From the NCBI RefSeq assembly GCF_022836875.1, contig NZ_CP090376.1:1178001-1242000 (forward strand): a DNA stretch of 64,000 nt, given 5' to 3'. Made by a program: the position numbers and the translations under genes. The stretch's first letter is position 1. Each line of letters opens with the position of its first letter. Shown piece after piece: positions 9,633-18,812 of this stretch. The notes beneath the pieces are model-generated. The model did not search any database. It was not told the DNA's origin and was given only the letters and a program-made list of their open reading frames with translations. The DNA is from Flavobacterium enshiense. GTDB taxonomy: Bacteria; Bacteroidota; Bacteroidia; Flavobacteriales; Flavobacteriaceae.

Positions 9633-10234
9633 TGAAAAATGCAATAGCGCATCTTCTTAAAAACGAAGATAAGTTTCAGAAAATAGTTGCGTTATATGGC
9701 GAACCTACTTTTGTACAGCGCCCACCGGGTTTCGAAACGCTTTGCCTGCTGATTCTGGAACAACAGGTTTCCATAGACTCGGCCAAAGCGACATTCAATA
9801 AAATTAAACATAAGCTTCCTGATTTTTTACCTGAAACACTATTGGCTTGTTCAGATGAAGATTTTAGGGCTTGTGGGGTAAGCCGTCAAAAGACAGCCTA
9901 TTTAAAAGCGCTTTCTCAAGCTGTTACCGACAAAACGCTGGATGTGGAAAGTTTGTCTTTTAAAGAACCCGAGGAAATCAGGGATGAACTGATAAAAATC
10001 AAAGGCATCGGTCATTGGACAATTGACGTGTATCTGATGTTTTGCCTGCAATCACCCGATATTATTCCGCTTGGCGATATTGCAGTTGTAAACACTATTA
10101 AGGAATTGTTTGACATTCACGAGAAAGAAGCTATGGCAACTTATGCTGAAAACTGGAAGCCGTACCGTTCCGCTGCTACTTTTTTTCTGTGGCATTACTA
10201 CCTTAAGAAACGGGGAAGACAACAGCCTTATTAG
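9632..10234 (+). CDS. DNA-3-methyladenine glycosylase II-like (HhH-GPD) protein
   Basis: 200 residues of the HhH-GPD DNA glycosylase superfamily, AlkA-like. The helix-hairpin-helix and catalytic region is LIKIKGIGHWTIDVYLMFCLQSPDIIPLGDIAV, with the conserved Asp in LGD; the upstream helix GFETLCLLILEQQVS is also typical. It should excise alkylated bases such as 3-methyladenine in the cytosol. It lacks the N-terminal domain of E. coli AlkA (282 residues), as do many short bacterial homologues. TAATG overlap with the DUF5686 gene suggests co-translation, although no functional link is evident. Confidence 0.85.
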   Translation: MKNAIAHLLKNEDKFQKIVALYGEPTFVQRPPGFETLCLLILEQQVSIDSAKATFNKIKHKLPDFLPETLLACSDEDFRACGVSRQKTAYLKALSQAVTDKTLDVESLSFKEPEEIRDELIKIKGIGHWTIDVYLMFCLQSPDIIPLGDIAVVNTIKELFDIHEKEAMATYAENWKPYRSAATFFLWHYYLKKRGRQQPY

Positions 10235-10285
10235 ATCTTTGTTATAATATTGCGAAATATGCTTCATAATTGTCTGAATTTCTTG

Positions 10286-10313
10286 TTGGAGAGTTGTTTT
10301 TGTACTACTTTTG
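10286..10313 (+). promoter_or_regulatory. Promoter of ppa (flavobacterial type)
   Basis: TTG at 10286-10288 and TACTTTTG at 10306-10313 are separated by 17 bases, an excellent match to the flavobacterial TTG-N17-TAnnTTTG consensus. It sits 32 bases before the chosen ppa ATG and decides that start against the longer frame from 10270, which would begin upstream of the promoter. Confidence 0.75.
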
Positions 10314-10344
10314 CACCCGAAAAAAATACGTAAAAGTTAATACA

Positions 10345-10875
10345 ATGACAGCTGATAAAATTAAAACTTTCGATGTTTTAATCGAAATCCCAAGAGGGAG
10401 CAGAAACAAATACGAATACGATTTCGAATTGAAAAGAATGCGTTTCGACAGAATGTTATTCTCGTCTATGATGTATCCTGCAGATTACGGTTTTATTCCT
10501 GAAACATTAGCGTTAGACGGAGATCCGTTGGACGTATTGGTTTTGGTTAACGAACCAACTTTCCCTGGATGTGTTATGGAAGTGAAGCCGATTGGTGTTT
10601 TCCACATGGCAGATGATAAAGGACCGGATGAGAAAATTATCTGTGTGCCGGTATCGGATCCAATCTGGAACAAATTAGACGATTTGTCTGATATGAATCC
10701 TCACTTGGTAAAAGAAATCGAACATTTCTTCCAGGTATACAAAGATTTGGAACACAAGAAAGTTGATGTTGAAGGATGGGGAGATGTAAACGATGCTAAA
10801 CGTATCTTGAAAGAGTGCGTTGACCGTTTCAATGCTGTGGAAAATAAACCGGAAGGATTATTCAGTATTAAATAA
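10345..10875 (+). CDS. ppa: Soluble inorganic pyrophosphatase
   Basis: 176 residues from ATG 10345, the length of family I bacterial pyrophosphatases. It hydrolyses pyrophosphate to phosphate in the cytosol. The signature DGDPLDVLVL with its metal-ligand Asp residues is present, along with EIPRGSRNKYEYD (substrate-binding Lys/Arg), YPADYGFIPET and DDKGPDEKIICVP. It lies directly upstream of a membrane pyrophosphatase, so soluble and ion-pumping pyrophosphatases are neighbours here, each with its own terminator. Confidence 0.96.
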   Translation: MTADKIKTFDVLIEIPRGSRNKYEYDFELKRMRFDRMLFSSMMYPADYGFIPETLALDGDPLDVLVLVNEPTFPGCVMEVKPIGVFHMADDKGPDEKIICVPVSDPIWNKLDDLSDMNPHLVKEIEHFFQVYKDLEHKKVDVEGWGDVNDAKRILKECVDRFNAVENKPEGLFSIK

Positions 10876-10897
10876 TAAGATTTCTTAAAATTTTATA

Positions 10898-10938
10898 TAA
10901 AAAGCAATATTTCGCAAGGAGTATTGCTTTTTTATTTG
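10898..10938 (+). terminator. Terminator of ppa
   Basis: Stem AAAGCAATA (10901-10909) with TATTGCTTT (10922-10930), followed by T-rich sequence. It separates ppa from hppA. Confidence 0.75.
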
Positions 10939-10990
10939 TTTTTGTTTCTATATATTTACGAATATTAACCGAATACCAAAAACAAATTTT

Positions 10991-13555
10991 ATGGGATCAA
11001 TGGTGATTTACGTGCCAATCATAATGGCATTGTTAGGACTTGCTTTTATGTGGGTTAAAAGGAGTTGGGTTCTGAAGCAACATGCGGGTGATGGAAAAAT
11101 GAAAGAGATTTCAGACCACATCTACGAGGGAGCATTAGCTTTTCTCAAAGCAGAATATAAATTGCTGGCACTTTTTGTTATTCTGGCAAGTATCATTCTG
11201 GCAACCGTTTCGTTTATTGTACCAACTACGCACATATTAATCGTTGTTGCCTTTGTTTTTGGTGCCTTTTTTTCGGCTTTGGCCGGAAATATGGGTATGA
11301 AAATCGCAACCAAGACAAATGTCAGAACCACTCAGGCAGCACGCAGCAGTTTACCTGATGCATTAAAAATTTCCTTTGGAGGCGGAACCGTAATGGGGCT
11401 TGGTGTCGCCGGTTTAGCCGTTTTAGGACTGACGTCTTTCTTTATTTTCTTCTTTAATTACTTCATGCATGGCACGTGGACTTCCACCGAAGATATGACT
11501 GTCGTGTTGGAAACGCTGGCCGGTTTTTCTCTTGGTGCAGAATCTATTGCCTTATTCGCTCGTGTGGGTGGCGGGATTTACACTAAAGCCGCCGATGTGG
11601 GTGCCGATCTTGTTGGAAAAGTAGAAGCGGGTATTCCCGAAGACGATCCGCGAAATCCTGCGACTATTGCTGATAATGTAGGTGATAATGTGGGGGATGT
11701 TGCCGGAATGGGTGCTGATTTGTTCGGTTCGTACGTGGCAACGGTTTTGGCAGCCATGGTACTCGGAAATTATGTTATCAAAGATATGGGAGGTAATATT
11801 CAGGATGAGTTTGGCGGAATCGGACCCATTTTACTGCCAATGACAATTGCCGGTTTCGGAATCCTGTTCTCGATTATAGGAACGATGCTGGTTAAAATTA
11901 CAAGCAACGATGCCAAAGAAAAGCAGGTTCAAGCTGCTTTAAACGTTGGGAACTGGGTTGCAATCGGACTGACATTAGTGGCTTGCTACTTTTTGGTGCA
12001 ATACTTGTTGCCTGAAACCATGAAAATGAATTTTTACGGAGAAGGTCTAAAAGAAATCTCATCCATGAGAGTGTTTTATGCTACAATCGTAGGATTAACG
12101 GTAGGAGGTGTGATTTCCTCGGTAACGGAATACTACACTGGATTAGGAACCAAACCTGTTTTGGCAATCGTACAAAAATCGTCTACAGGAGCGGGAACAA
12201 ATGTAATTGCCGGTTTGGCTACAGGAATGATTTCTACTTTTCCAACGGTATTATTGTTCGGGATAGCTATTTGGGTATCGTACGCTTTAGCAGGATTCTA
12301 CGGGGTAGCTTTAGCGGCTTCGGCAATGATGGCTACTACGGCTATGCAATTGGCCATTGATGCATTCGGGCCTATTTCAGATAATGCGGGAGGAATCGCC
12401 GAGATGAGCGAATTGCCAAAAGAAGTCCGCACCAGAACCGATATTTTGGATTCGGTAGGAAATACTACAGCGGCAACCGGAAAGGGCTTTGCCATTGCGT
12501 CGGCAGCGTTAACTTCATTGGCATTGTTTGCTGCGTATGTTACTTTTACTGGAATTGACGGAATCAATATTTTCAAAGCGCCGGTTTTGGCGATGTTATT
12601 CATAGGCGGAATGATTCCGGTTGTTTTCTCTGCTCTGGCTATGAATTCGGTTGGAAAGGCAGCGATGGACATGGTGTACGAAGTACGCCGTCAGTTCAAA
12701 GAGATTCCGGGCATCATGGAAGGTAAAGGAAAACCGGAGTACGGAAAATGCGTAGAAATCTCAACAAAAGCCGCGTTACGCGAAATGATGTTACCGGGGC
12801 TACTTACCATCGGTTTTCCGATTTTTATTGTGATCTTAGGTAAACTGGTGTATTCAGGTAATAATCAAATGATCGCCGAAATGTTAGGCGGTTATATGGC
12901 AGGTGTTACTGTTTCGGGAGTGCTTTGGGCAATATTTCAAAACAATGCCGGTGGTGCGTGGGACAATGCTAAAAAATCATTTGAGGCAGGTGTGATGATT
13001 AACGGAGAAATGACTTTTAAAGGTTCCGATGCGCACAAAGCAGCGGTAACCGGTGATACTGTCGGAGATCCGTTTAAAGATACTTCCGGTCCTTCAATGA
13101 ACATTTTAATCAAATTGACCTGTTTGATTGGATTGGTTATTGCGCCAATTTTAGGCGACGGACATTCTGATTCTGCAGTGATGGCTAAAGGCGGTTGTTG
13201 CGGTCAAAAGGGAATGTACGCCCAGCATAAAACGAAATGCGATATGTCTAAAATGGCCATGATGTCAAAGGAGGAATGCGCAAAAATGTGTGAGAAAATG
13301 GGCTGTTCCGATGAAGAAAAAGCCATGTGTGCGTCGTATTACGACGAAAACGGAAAATTCAAAGGTAGAAAAGGGATGATGAAAAAAGAAACGATGAAGC
13401 GTGTTTCCATCGAAAAAGAGACGGAAGACGGAAAAACAAAAGCGACAATTAAAACGACAACTATAGAAAACGGAAAGGAAACAGAAAAAGTAGAAACTTT
13501 TGAAGGAACCGAAGCCGAAGTTGATGCTAAAATTGAAGCCTCAAAAAATAAATAA
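10991..13555 (+). CDS. hppA: Membrane-bound ion-translocating pyrophosphatase with Cys/Met-rich C-terminal tail
   Basis: 854 residues. The first ~722 form a membrane pyrophosphatase with about 16 hydrophobic segments, coupling PPi hydrolysis to Na+ or H+ export across the inner membrane. Active-site motifs are DVGADLVGKVEAGIPEDDPRNPA, IADNVGDNVGDVAGMGADL and EYYTGLGTKPV. The Ala in GNTTAATGKGFAI marks the K+-dependent subclass. Past the family's usual end, after a last helix (LTCLIGLVIAPILG), residues 723-854 add about 60 residues with seven Cys and many Met (GGCCGQ, KCDMSKMAMM, CAKMCEKMGC), then a charged tail rich in Lys, Glu and Thr. The extension is in frame with no sign of fusion error. 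Whether the pump moves Na+ or H+ is not decided. Confidence 0.94.
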   Translation: MGSMVIYVPIIMALLGLAFMWVKRSWVLKQHAGDGKMKEISDHIYEGALAFLKAEYKLLALFVILASIILATVSFIVPTTHILIVVAFVFGAFFSALAGNMGMKIATKTNVRTTQAARSSLPDALKISFGGGTVMGLGVAGLAVLGLTSFFIFFFNYFMHGTWTSTEDMTVVLETLAGFSLGAESIALFARVGGGIYTKAADVGADLVGKVEAGIPEDDPRNPATIADNVGDNVGDVAGMGADLFGSYVATVLAAMVLGNYVIKDMGGNIQDEFGGIGPILLPMTIAGFGILFSIIGTMLVKITSNDAKEKQVQAALNVGNWVAIGLTLVACYFLVQYLLPETMKMNFYGEGLKEISSMRVFYATIVGLTVGGVISSVTEYYTGLGTKPVLAIVQKSSTGAGTNVIAGLATGMISTFPTVLLFGIAIWVSYALAGFYGVALAASAMMATTAMQLAIDAFGPISDNAGGIAEMSELPKEVRTRTDILDSVGNTTAATGKGFAIASAALTSLALFAAYVTFTGIDGINIFKAPVLAMLFIGGMIPVVFSALAMNSVGKAAMDMVYEVRRQFKEIPGIMEGKGKPEYGKCVEISTKAALREMMLPGLLTIGFPIFIVILGKLVYSGNNQMIAEMLGGYMAGVTVSGVLWAIFQNNAGGAWDNAKKSFEAGVMINGEMTFKGSDAHKAAVTGDTVGDPFKDTSGPSMNILIKLTCLIGLVIAPILGDGHSDSAVMAKGGCCGQKGMYAQHKTKCDMSKMAMMSKEECAKMCEKMGCSDEEKAMCASYYDENGKFKGRKGMMKKETMKRVSIEKETEDGKTKATIKTTTIENGKETEKVETFEGTEAEVDAKIEASKNK

Positions 13556-13571
13556 ACGGTTTGATAAGAAA

Positions 13572-13602
13572 TAAAAGTCTCACAATTTGTGGGACTTTTT
13601 TA
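13572..13602 (+). terminator. Terminator of hppA
   Basis: Stem AAAAGTCTCACA/TGTGGGACTTTT (one G-U pair) with a three-base loop and a T-run, 17 bases after the hppA stop. Confidence 0.85.
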
Positions 13603-13660
13603 TTTTTACATCAAAAATTGTTTTACCTTAGTTTTTTATTAAATGCCTTACAAATTACAT

Positions 13661-14773
13661 ATGAAAAAATATTTTTACTTCCCATTATTGCTGTTGTTTA
13701 TTACTATAGCTAAAGCACAACAACCCAATGATTGTGTCAATGCCATTACGATTAGTGCAAGTGGTGTTTTTAACTCGAATGCCTCAGGTGCTGGTAACGT
13801 TCAGGAAGTTATTGCATGTGGTCCAGGACGTGAGCATAATTCTATCTGGCTGAAAATTGTTATTGGGCAGGCAGGTACCTTGGGGTTTGATTTAATTCCA
13901 AAAAATCCCGATCTACTTAATGGTGATTATGATTTTTGGGTTTACGGACCAAACAGAACTTGTGGAACTGGTTTAGGCAGCGCAATCCGATGCAATGTAA
14001 CTAATCCTCTAGAAGCTAATTTACCCAACAACATTACAGGCATGAATGGCAGTACTAATAGTATATCTGCCTGGTCTGGTACCGGAGGTAATAATTTAGC
14101 CTATGTAAAATGGCTGACAGTTGCAGTTGGTGAAATTTATTACATCGCTATTGATAGGCCATATGACACTGAAGGATTTGAGTTGCATTGGACAGGTTCT
14201 GCAGCTTTGGTGCCGGGACCGATAGCAAATCCCACTAGCGATTATACGATTGTTAGCGATGCTACACCAAATGTAGGCCTTTTTAATTTAGGTGTTAAAC
14301 GAAGTGAAATAAATTCAGATTGGATTGCGAATTCTGTTGATTTTTTTACAACACTTGCCAATGCTGTTGATTATGTTTCGCCATTACCAAATATTTATGC
14401 AAACACCAGTAACCCACAAACAATATATGCACGGGTCACCAACAAAACAACAGGTTATTTTAGCCTTTCACAATTTAATTTAGTTGTGTCTACTACTACT
14501 CTAAGTGTTAATCTTGATTCAGCAAATGGTTACTCGGTTACAGCTAATCCAAACCCTTTTAAGGAAAACTTCAAACTCGACTTAACCACTTCTAATCAAG
14601 AGACAGTTGGTGTTTTTGTGTATGATATGTTAGGAAAATTAATTGACGAAAGACAAATTTTACCAAATGCAGTTTCCGATTGGCAAATAGGAGGTAAATA
14701 CCCTTCAGGGATTTACAATATTGTAGTAAGTCAGGGTGATAAAACGAAAACCCTTCGAATAATAAAAAAGTAA
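13661..14773 (+). CDS. Secreted T9SS type A sorting-domain protein
   Basis: 370 residues from the ATG at 13661; an ATG six codons upstream would place MPYKLH before an otherwise clean signal peptide (MKKYFYFPLLLLFITIAKAQ), so I prefer the later start. The mature N-terminal part (QQPNDCVNAITISASGVF to DRPYDTEGFELHWTG) resembles the extracellular beta-sandwich modules of Bacteroidetes adhesins and proteases. The C-terminal 75 residues form a type A T9SS sorting domain (ANPNPFKENFKLDL, VYDMLGKLI, YPSGIYNIVV, TKTLRIIKK). It should be exported by T9SS and anchored at or released from the cell surface. No catalytic domain is recognised. Confidence 0.85.
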   Translation: MKKYFYFPLLLLFITIAKAQQPNDCVNAITISASGVFNSNASGAGNVQEVIACGPGREHNSIWLKIVIGQAGTLGFDLIPKNPDLLNGDYDFWVYGPNRTCGTGLGSAIRCNVTNPLEANLPNNITGMNGSTNSISAWSGTGGNNLAYVKWLTVAVGEIYYIAIDRPYDTEGFELHWTGSAALVPGPIANPTSDYTIVSDATPNVGLFNLGVKRSEINSDWIANSVDFFTTLANAVDYVSPLPNIYANTSNPQTIYARVTNKTTGYFSLSQFNLVVSTTTLSVNLDSANGYSVTANPNPFKENFKLDLTTSNQETVGVFVYDMLGKLIDERQILPNAVSDWQIGGKYPSGIYNIVVSQGDKTKTLRIIKK

Positions 14774-14790
14774 TTCTTTTGATAAATTGA

Positions 14791-14820
14791 TAAATGCCTC
14801 ACGAAAGTGGGGCATTTTTC
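14791..14820 (+). terminator. Terminator of the T9SS protein gene
   Basis: Stem AAATGCCTCAC/GTGGGGCATTT around a GAAA loop followed by T-rich sequence. Confidence 0.85.
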
Positions 14821-14863
14821 TTATCTTTTTTATATAAATTAGCCAAAGACAAACAACACTTCC

Positions 14864-17131
14864 ATGACTTCTAGACTAATTGTATTTTTAGTATTGCTTT
14901 TCAATAGTGCCTTTTCGCAAAATCCATTGCCGTTAATTCCGAAACCCAAAGAATTGGTTCAAAAAGACGGGAACTTCGTTTTAAACCATACAACACTTAT
15001 TCTGATTGGTAATTCAGAAAGCAATACAGAAATTAAGCTGTTCAACCAGTTTTTAAAATCGGCATACGGATTCGAACTGAAAACAACAAACAATTCCAAG
15101 AGTCCGCTGAAGACAATTCAGATCCAGGTTGAAAATCCGAAAGACAATCAATCGGGTGAATATGAGTTGAAAGTAGGCAATTCAAAAATACAGATTTTCT
15201 CCAAAGGGAACATAGGACTGTTTTACGCGTTTCAGACATTGGAACAATTGCTTCCGGTCGAAAAAAAAGCCGAACTGAAAATCCCGTGTCTCGAAATAAA
15301 AGACGAACCAAAATACGTTTGGCGCGGAATGCATTTAGATGTCGGACGTCATTTCTTTCCAAAGGAATTCATCAAAAAATATATAGATTATTTGGCGATG
15401 TACAAAATGAATACTTTTCACTGGCATTTAACCGAAGACCAGGGTTGGCGTATCGAAATCAAAAAATATCCGAAATTAACTGAAGTAGGCGCCTGGCGCA
15501 ATGGATCTATGGTAGGACATTATAACGATCAGAAGTTTGACGACAAAAAGTACGGCGGATTTTATACGCAGGAAGAAATTAAAGAAATCGTTGCCTATGC
15601 CAATGAACGCCACATCACTGTCGTTCCCGAAATTGAAATGCCTGGCCATTCCCAAGCGGCTTTAGCGGCGTATCAGGAGTTATCATGTACCGGCGGACCG
15701 TTTGAAGTAGCGATGCAATGGGGTGTTTTGGATGATGTGTATTGTCCTAAAGAAGAGACATTCGAATTTTTGCAGAATGTCCTGACCGAAGTTCTGGATT
15801 TATTTCCATCAGAATACATTCATATCGGTGGTGATGAAAGTCCGAAAACACGTTGGAAGAACTGCGCTCACTGTCAGGCACTCATCAAAAAAGAAGGGTT
15901 GAATGATGAACACGAATTACAAAGTTATTTCATCAGACGAATTGAGAAATTCCTAAATTCCAAAGGAAGACAAATTATCGGTTGGGATGAAATCCTGGAA
16001 GGCGGATTGGCGCCTAATGCAGCTGTAATGAGCTGGCGTGGTACGGAAGGCGGAATTACAGCGGCAAAACAAAAACATAAGGCTGTAATGACACCGGGCT
16101 CGCATTGTTATTTCGACCATTATCAGGGAGAGCCCAAAAACGAGCCGGTTGCCATCGGCGGATACACAACAGTAGAAAAAGTATATTCGTTTGAACCGAC
16201 TCCAAAAGAGCTGACTTCGGAGGAAGCAAAATATATATTGGGCGCCCAGGGAAATGTCTGGACCGAATACATGAATACGCCTGAGCATGTCGAATACATG
16301 ATTATGCCACGTATGGCCGCTTTGACGGAAGTGGTTTGGGGAACTTCCGATGCGTCGAAGTATCAGGATTTTCAAAACCGCTTGATACAGCATTTTTCGG
16401 TTTATGAAGCAAAAGGTATCAATTACAGTAAGGCACTGTTTGAAGTGACCTCCAAAGTTAGTCCGTCTGATAAAAGGCAGGGCGTTGTCTTCCTGCTGAA
16501 ATCGACAAAAGAAGGTATCTGTTTTACCACTGACGGAACGAATCCGACCGCAGCTTCGAATAAATATGAAAAACCTATTTCAGTTACAGAAAGCCAAACC
16601 GTAAAAGCGGCTTATTTTGAAAATGGGAAACAGAAAAGCGCCATAATCGAGCAACCGTTTTTCATTACAAAATCAACCGGAAAGAAAATAAGTCTGGTGA
16701 ATCAGCCTCATGGGAATTACGGAATCGGAGGTTCATTTACTCTGGTAGACGGAATGCGCGGAAATATGGAGAAATACGGGCGCGACTGGATTGGTTTCTG
16801 GGGAAAAGATTTGGATGCGACCATCGATTTGGGGAAGAAACAAGATGTTTCAAAAGTAACGGTTGATGTTTTAACCAGTGAAGGAAGTTGGATCTATTAT
16901 CCGAAGTATGTTGAAGTTTTGGTGTCGGCAGATGGTAAAATGTTTCGTTCTGTGAAGAAAGTCACTGTTGAGGAAATCATTCAACAGAGAGGTGTGGCTG
17001 CAATCACATTTGATAAGCAAAAAGTAAAATACATCAAAGTTACAGCTCCAAACGCGGGCAAAATTCCGGAAGGGAAACCGGGTGCGGGCTCGGATTGCTG
17101 GTTGTTTGTGGATGAAATTATGGTGGAATAA
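14864..17131 (+). CDS. Beta-N-acetylhexosaminidase (GH20)
   Basis: 755 residues with a signal peptide (MTSRLIVFLVLLFNSAFSQ). An N-terminal GH20b domain (residues about 20-140) leads into the GH20 TIM barrel, with RGMHLDVGRHFFPKEF, HWHLTEDQGWRIEIK, the catalytic pair Asp-Glu in HIGGDESPKTRW, and GWDEILEGGL. After the barrel comes a chitobiase-type C-terminal domain (CFTTDGTNPTAASNKYEKPI) and an F5/8 discoidin-like module (WIGFWGKDLDATIDLGKKQDVSKV to the end). It removes terminal beta-GlcNAc or GalNAc from glycans in the periplasm or at the surface. It opens a same-strand run with glycosylasparaginase, cutC and beta-mannosidase, which together fit N-glycan core breakdown. Confidence 0.93.
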   Translation: MTSRLIVFLVLLFNSAFSQNPLPLIPKPKELVQKDGNFVLNHTTLILIGNSESNTEIKLFNQFLKSAYGFELKTTNNSKSPLKTIQIQVENPKDNQSGEYELKVGNSKIQIFSKGNIGLFYAFQTLEQLLPVEKKAELKIPCLEIKDEPKYVWRGMHLDVGRHFFPKEFIKKYIDYLAMYKMNTFHWHLTEDQGWRIEIKKYPKLTEVGAWRNGSMVGHYNDQKFDDKKYGGFYTQEEIKEIVAYANERHITVVPEIEMPGHSQAALAAYQELSCTGGPFEVAMQWGVLDDVYCPKEETFEFLQNVLTEVLDLFPSEYIHIGGDESPKTRWKNCAHCQALIKKEGLNDEHELQSYFIRRIEKFLNSKGRQIIGWDEILEGGLAPNAAVMSWRGTEGGITAAKQKHKAVMTPGSHCYFDHYQGEPKNEPVAIGGYTTVEKVYSFEPTPKELTSEEAKYILGAQGNVWTEYMNTPEHVEYMIMPRMAALTEVVWGTSDASKYQDFQNRLIQHFSVYEAKGINYSKALFEVTSKVSPSDKRQGVVFLLKSTKEGICFTTDGTNPTAASNKYEKPISVTESQTVKAAYFENGKQKSAIIEQPFFITKSTGKKISLVNQPHGNYGIGGSFTLVDGMRGNMEKYGRDWIGFWGKDLDATIDLGKKQDVSKVTVDVLTSEGSWIYYPKYVEVLVSADGKMFRSVKKVTVEEIIQQRGVAAITFDKQKVKYIKVTAPNAGKIPEGKPGAGSDCWLFVDEIMVE

Positions 17132-17142
17132 AAAGTAAAAAT

Positions 17143-18144
17143 ATGGCAAATCGCAGGAATTTTTTAAAGACAACAGCCATCGCTTCAGTAGCGGTAGCCT
17201 TGAATGGCTTCCGTGGAAAAACGGAAGGAAACGAAGTGATTTTTCCTTCAGGGAAAGTAAAGAAACCCATTGTGCTTTCTACATGGAATTTCGGAATTCC
17301 GGCCAATGCAGCGGCATGGGATGTTCTTAAGAATAATGGACGTGCCCTCGATGCGGTGGAAGCCGGTGTAAGAATCCCGGAAAGCGACCCGAATGAGCGC
17401 AGTGTTGGTTACGGCGGGCGTCCTGACCGTGAAGGAAGGGTAACTTTAGATGCATGCATTATGGATGAGTTTTCCAATATCGGTTCGGTTGCCTGTTTAG
17501 AATACATCAAACATCCAATTAGTGTGGCCCGTGCCGTGATGGAAAAAACGCCTCACGTAATGTTGGTAGGCGATGGGGCTCTGCAATTTGCCTTGAACCA
17601 AGGATTTAAAAAAGAAAATCTGTTGGTGGAAGCTTCTGAAAAAGAATGGAAAGAGTGGCTGAAAACCAGCCAATATCATCCCAAAGCAAATATAGAAAAT
17701 CACGATACCATCGGAATGATTGCCTTGGATGCGCACGGAAACCTTTCAGGTGCGTGTACCACAAGCGGATTGGCATACAAAATGCATGGCCGCGTGGGTG
17801 ATTCGCCAATATTAGGTGCCGGACTGTACGTGGATAACGAAATCGGTGCCGCGACAGCCACAGGACACGGCGAAGAAGTAATCCGAATTACGGGTTGCCA
17901 TTTGGTGGTGGAACTGATGCGTCAGGGGAGATCTCCACAAAAAGCATGTGAGGAAGCGGTTGCCCGAATTGTAAAGCTGACCAAAATCCGAAACAAAAAT
18001 CTTAAGGATATTCAAGTCGGATTCATCGCATTGAACAAAAAAGGAGAGCACGGCGCATATTGCGTTCAGGGTGGGTTCAATTATGCGAAATATGATGAAA
18101 CCGGAAATAAATTAATTGATGCCGATTACTTTTTGAAATCATGA
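17143..18144 (+). CDS. N4-(beta-N-acetylglucosaminyl)-L-asparaginase (glycosylasparaginase)
   Basis: 333 residues. It cleaves the GlcNAc-Asn bond left when N-glycans are trimmed. The N-terminus MANRRNFLKTTAIASVAVALNGF has a twin-arginine motif (RRNFLK), so Tat export to the periplasm is likely. This Ntn hydrolase is made as a precursor that cuts itself before a Thr. The expected site is visible as HDTIGM, giving Thr189 as the nucleophile, and the substrate pocket appears as TTSGLAYKMHGRVGDSPILGAGLYVDN and TGHGEEVIR. It starts 11 bases after the GH20 gene and its stop overlaps cutC by four bases. Confidence 0.92.
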   Translation: MANRRNFLKTTAIASVAVALNGFRGKTEGNEVIFPSGKVKKPIVLSTWNFGIPANAAAWDVLKNNGRALDAVEAGVRIPESDPNERSVGYGGRPDREGRVTLDACIMDEFSNIGSVACLEYIKHPISVARAVMEKTPHVMLVGDGALQFALNQGFKKENLLVEASEKEWKEWLKTSQYHPKANIENHDTIGMIALDAHGNLSGACTTSGLAYKMHGRVGDSPILGAGLYVDNEIGAATATGHGEEVIRITGCHLVVELMRQGRSPQKACEEAVARIVKLTKIRNKNLKDIQVGFIALNKKGEHGAYCVQGGFNYAKYDETGNKLIDADYFLKS

Positions 18145-18812
18145 AGAAATTAGAAATAGCTTGTTTTAATCCTGAGTCTGCAATAATTGCGCAACAAGGC
18201 GGAGCCGACAGGGTAGAACTTTGCGACAATATAAAAGAAGGCGGAACCACGCCAGATTTTGAGGCTACAAGGCAAACCCGCAAAAAATTAGATATTGATT
18301 TATATGTGATGATCCGTCCCAGAGGTGGTGATTTTGTGTATACCGAAGAAGAATTTCAGCAGATGAAAAATGAAATCGTGCAATTCAAAACCCTTGGTGT
18401 AAACGGATTTGTTTTCGGAATTTTAAATGCGGATAAAAGTATTGATGTACAGCGAAATTCTGAATTAGTAGAATTAGCAAAACCGCTTCCGTGTACGTTT
18501 CATAGGGCCTTTGATGAGGTTCACGACGTTTTTTTGTCGTTAGAGAACGTAATTCAATGCGGGTTTTCAACTATCCTTACTTCCGGAACAATGCCCAATG
18601 TGGTGGAAGGAATCACTGTGCTAAAGCAATTGGTGCAAAAAGCGAGTAACAGAATAGTAATAATGCCAGGTGGTGGCTTACGTTCGACTAATATCGAGTT
18701 ACTTCAAGACCAAACCAATGCCGGGTTTTACCATTCTTCTGCCATTACAGATGGAAGTGAAATAGCTTCCATTGATGAGGTTAAGGTCTTGAAATCTAAT
18801 TTAAACGAATGA
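18141..18812 (+). CDS. cutC: CutC family protein
   Basis: 223 residues of the CutC TIM-barrel family: MKKLEIACFNPESAIIAQQGGADRVELCDNIKEGGTTP, VMIRPRGGDFVYTEEE, FGILNADKSID, FHRAFDEV and ILTSGTMPNVVEG are all typical. CutC was named for copper tolerance in E. coli, but the biochemical role is disputed. Here it overlaps the glycosylasparaginase by four bases and the beta-mannosidase by four bases, with no copper gene nearby, so a role in sugar metabolism is a reasonable inference. No signal peptide is seen; it is likely cytosolic. Confidence 0.9.
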   Translation: MKKLEIACFNPESAIIAQQGGADRVELCDNIKEGGTTPDFEATRQTRKKLDIDLYVMIRPRGGDFVYTEEEFQQMKNEIVQFKTLGVNGFVFGILNADKSIDVQRNSELVELAKPLPCTFHRAFDEVHDVFLSLENVIQCGFSTILTSGTMPNVVEGITVLKQLVQKASNRIVIMPGGGLRSTNIELLQDQTNAGFYHSSAITDGSEIASIDEVKVLKSNLNE

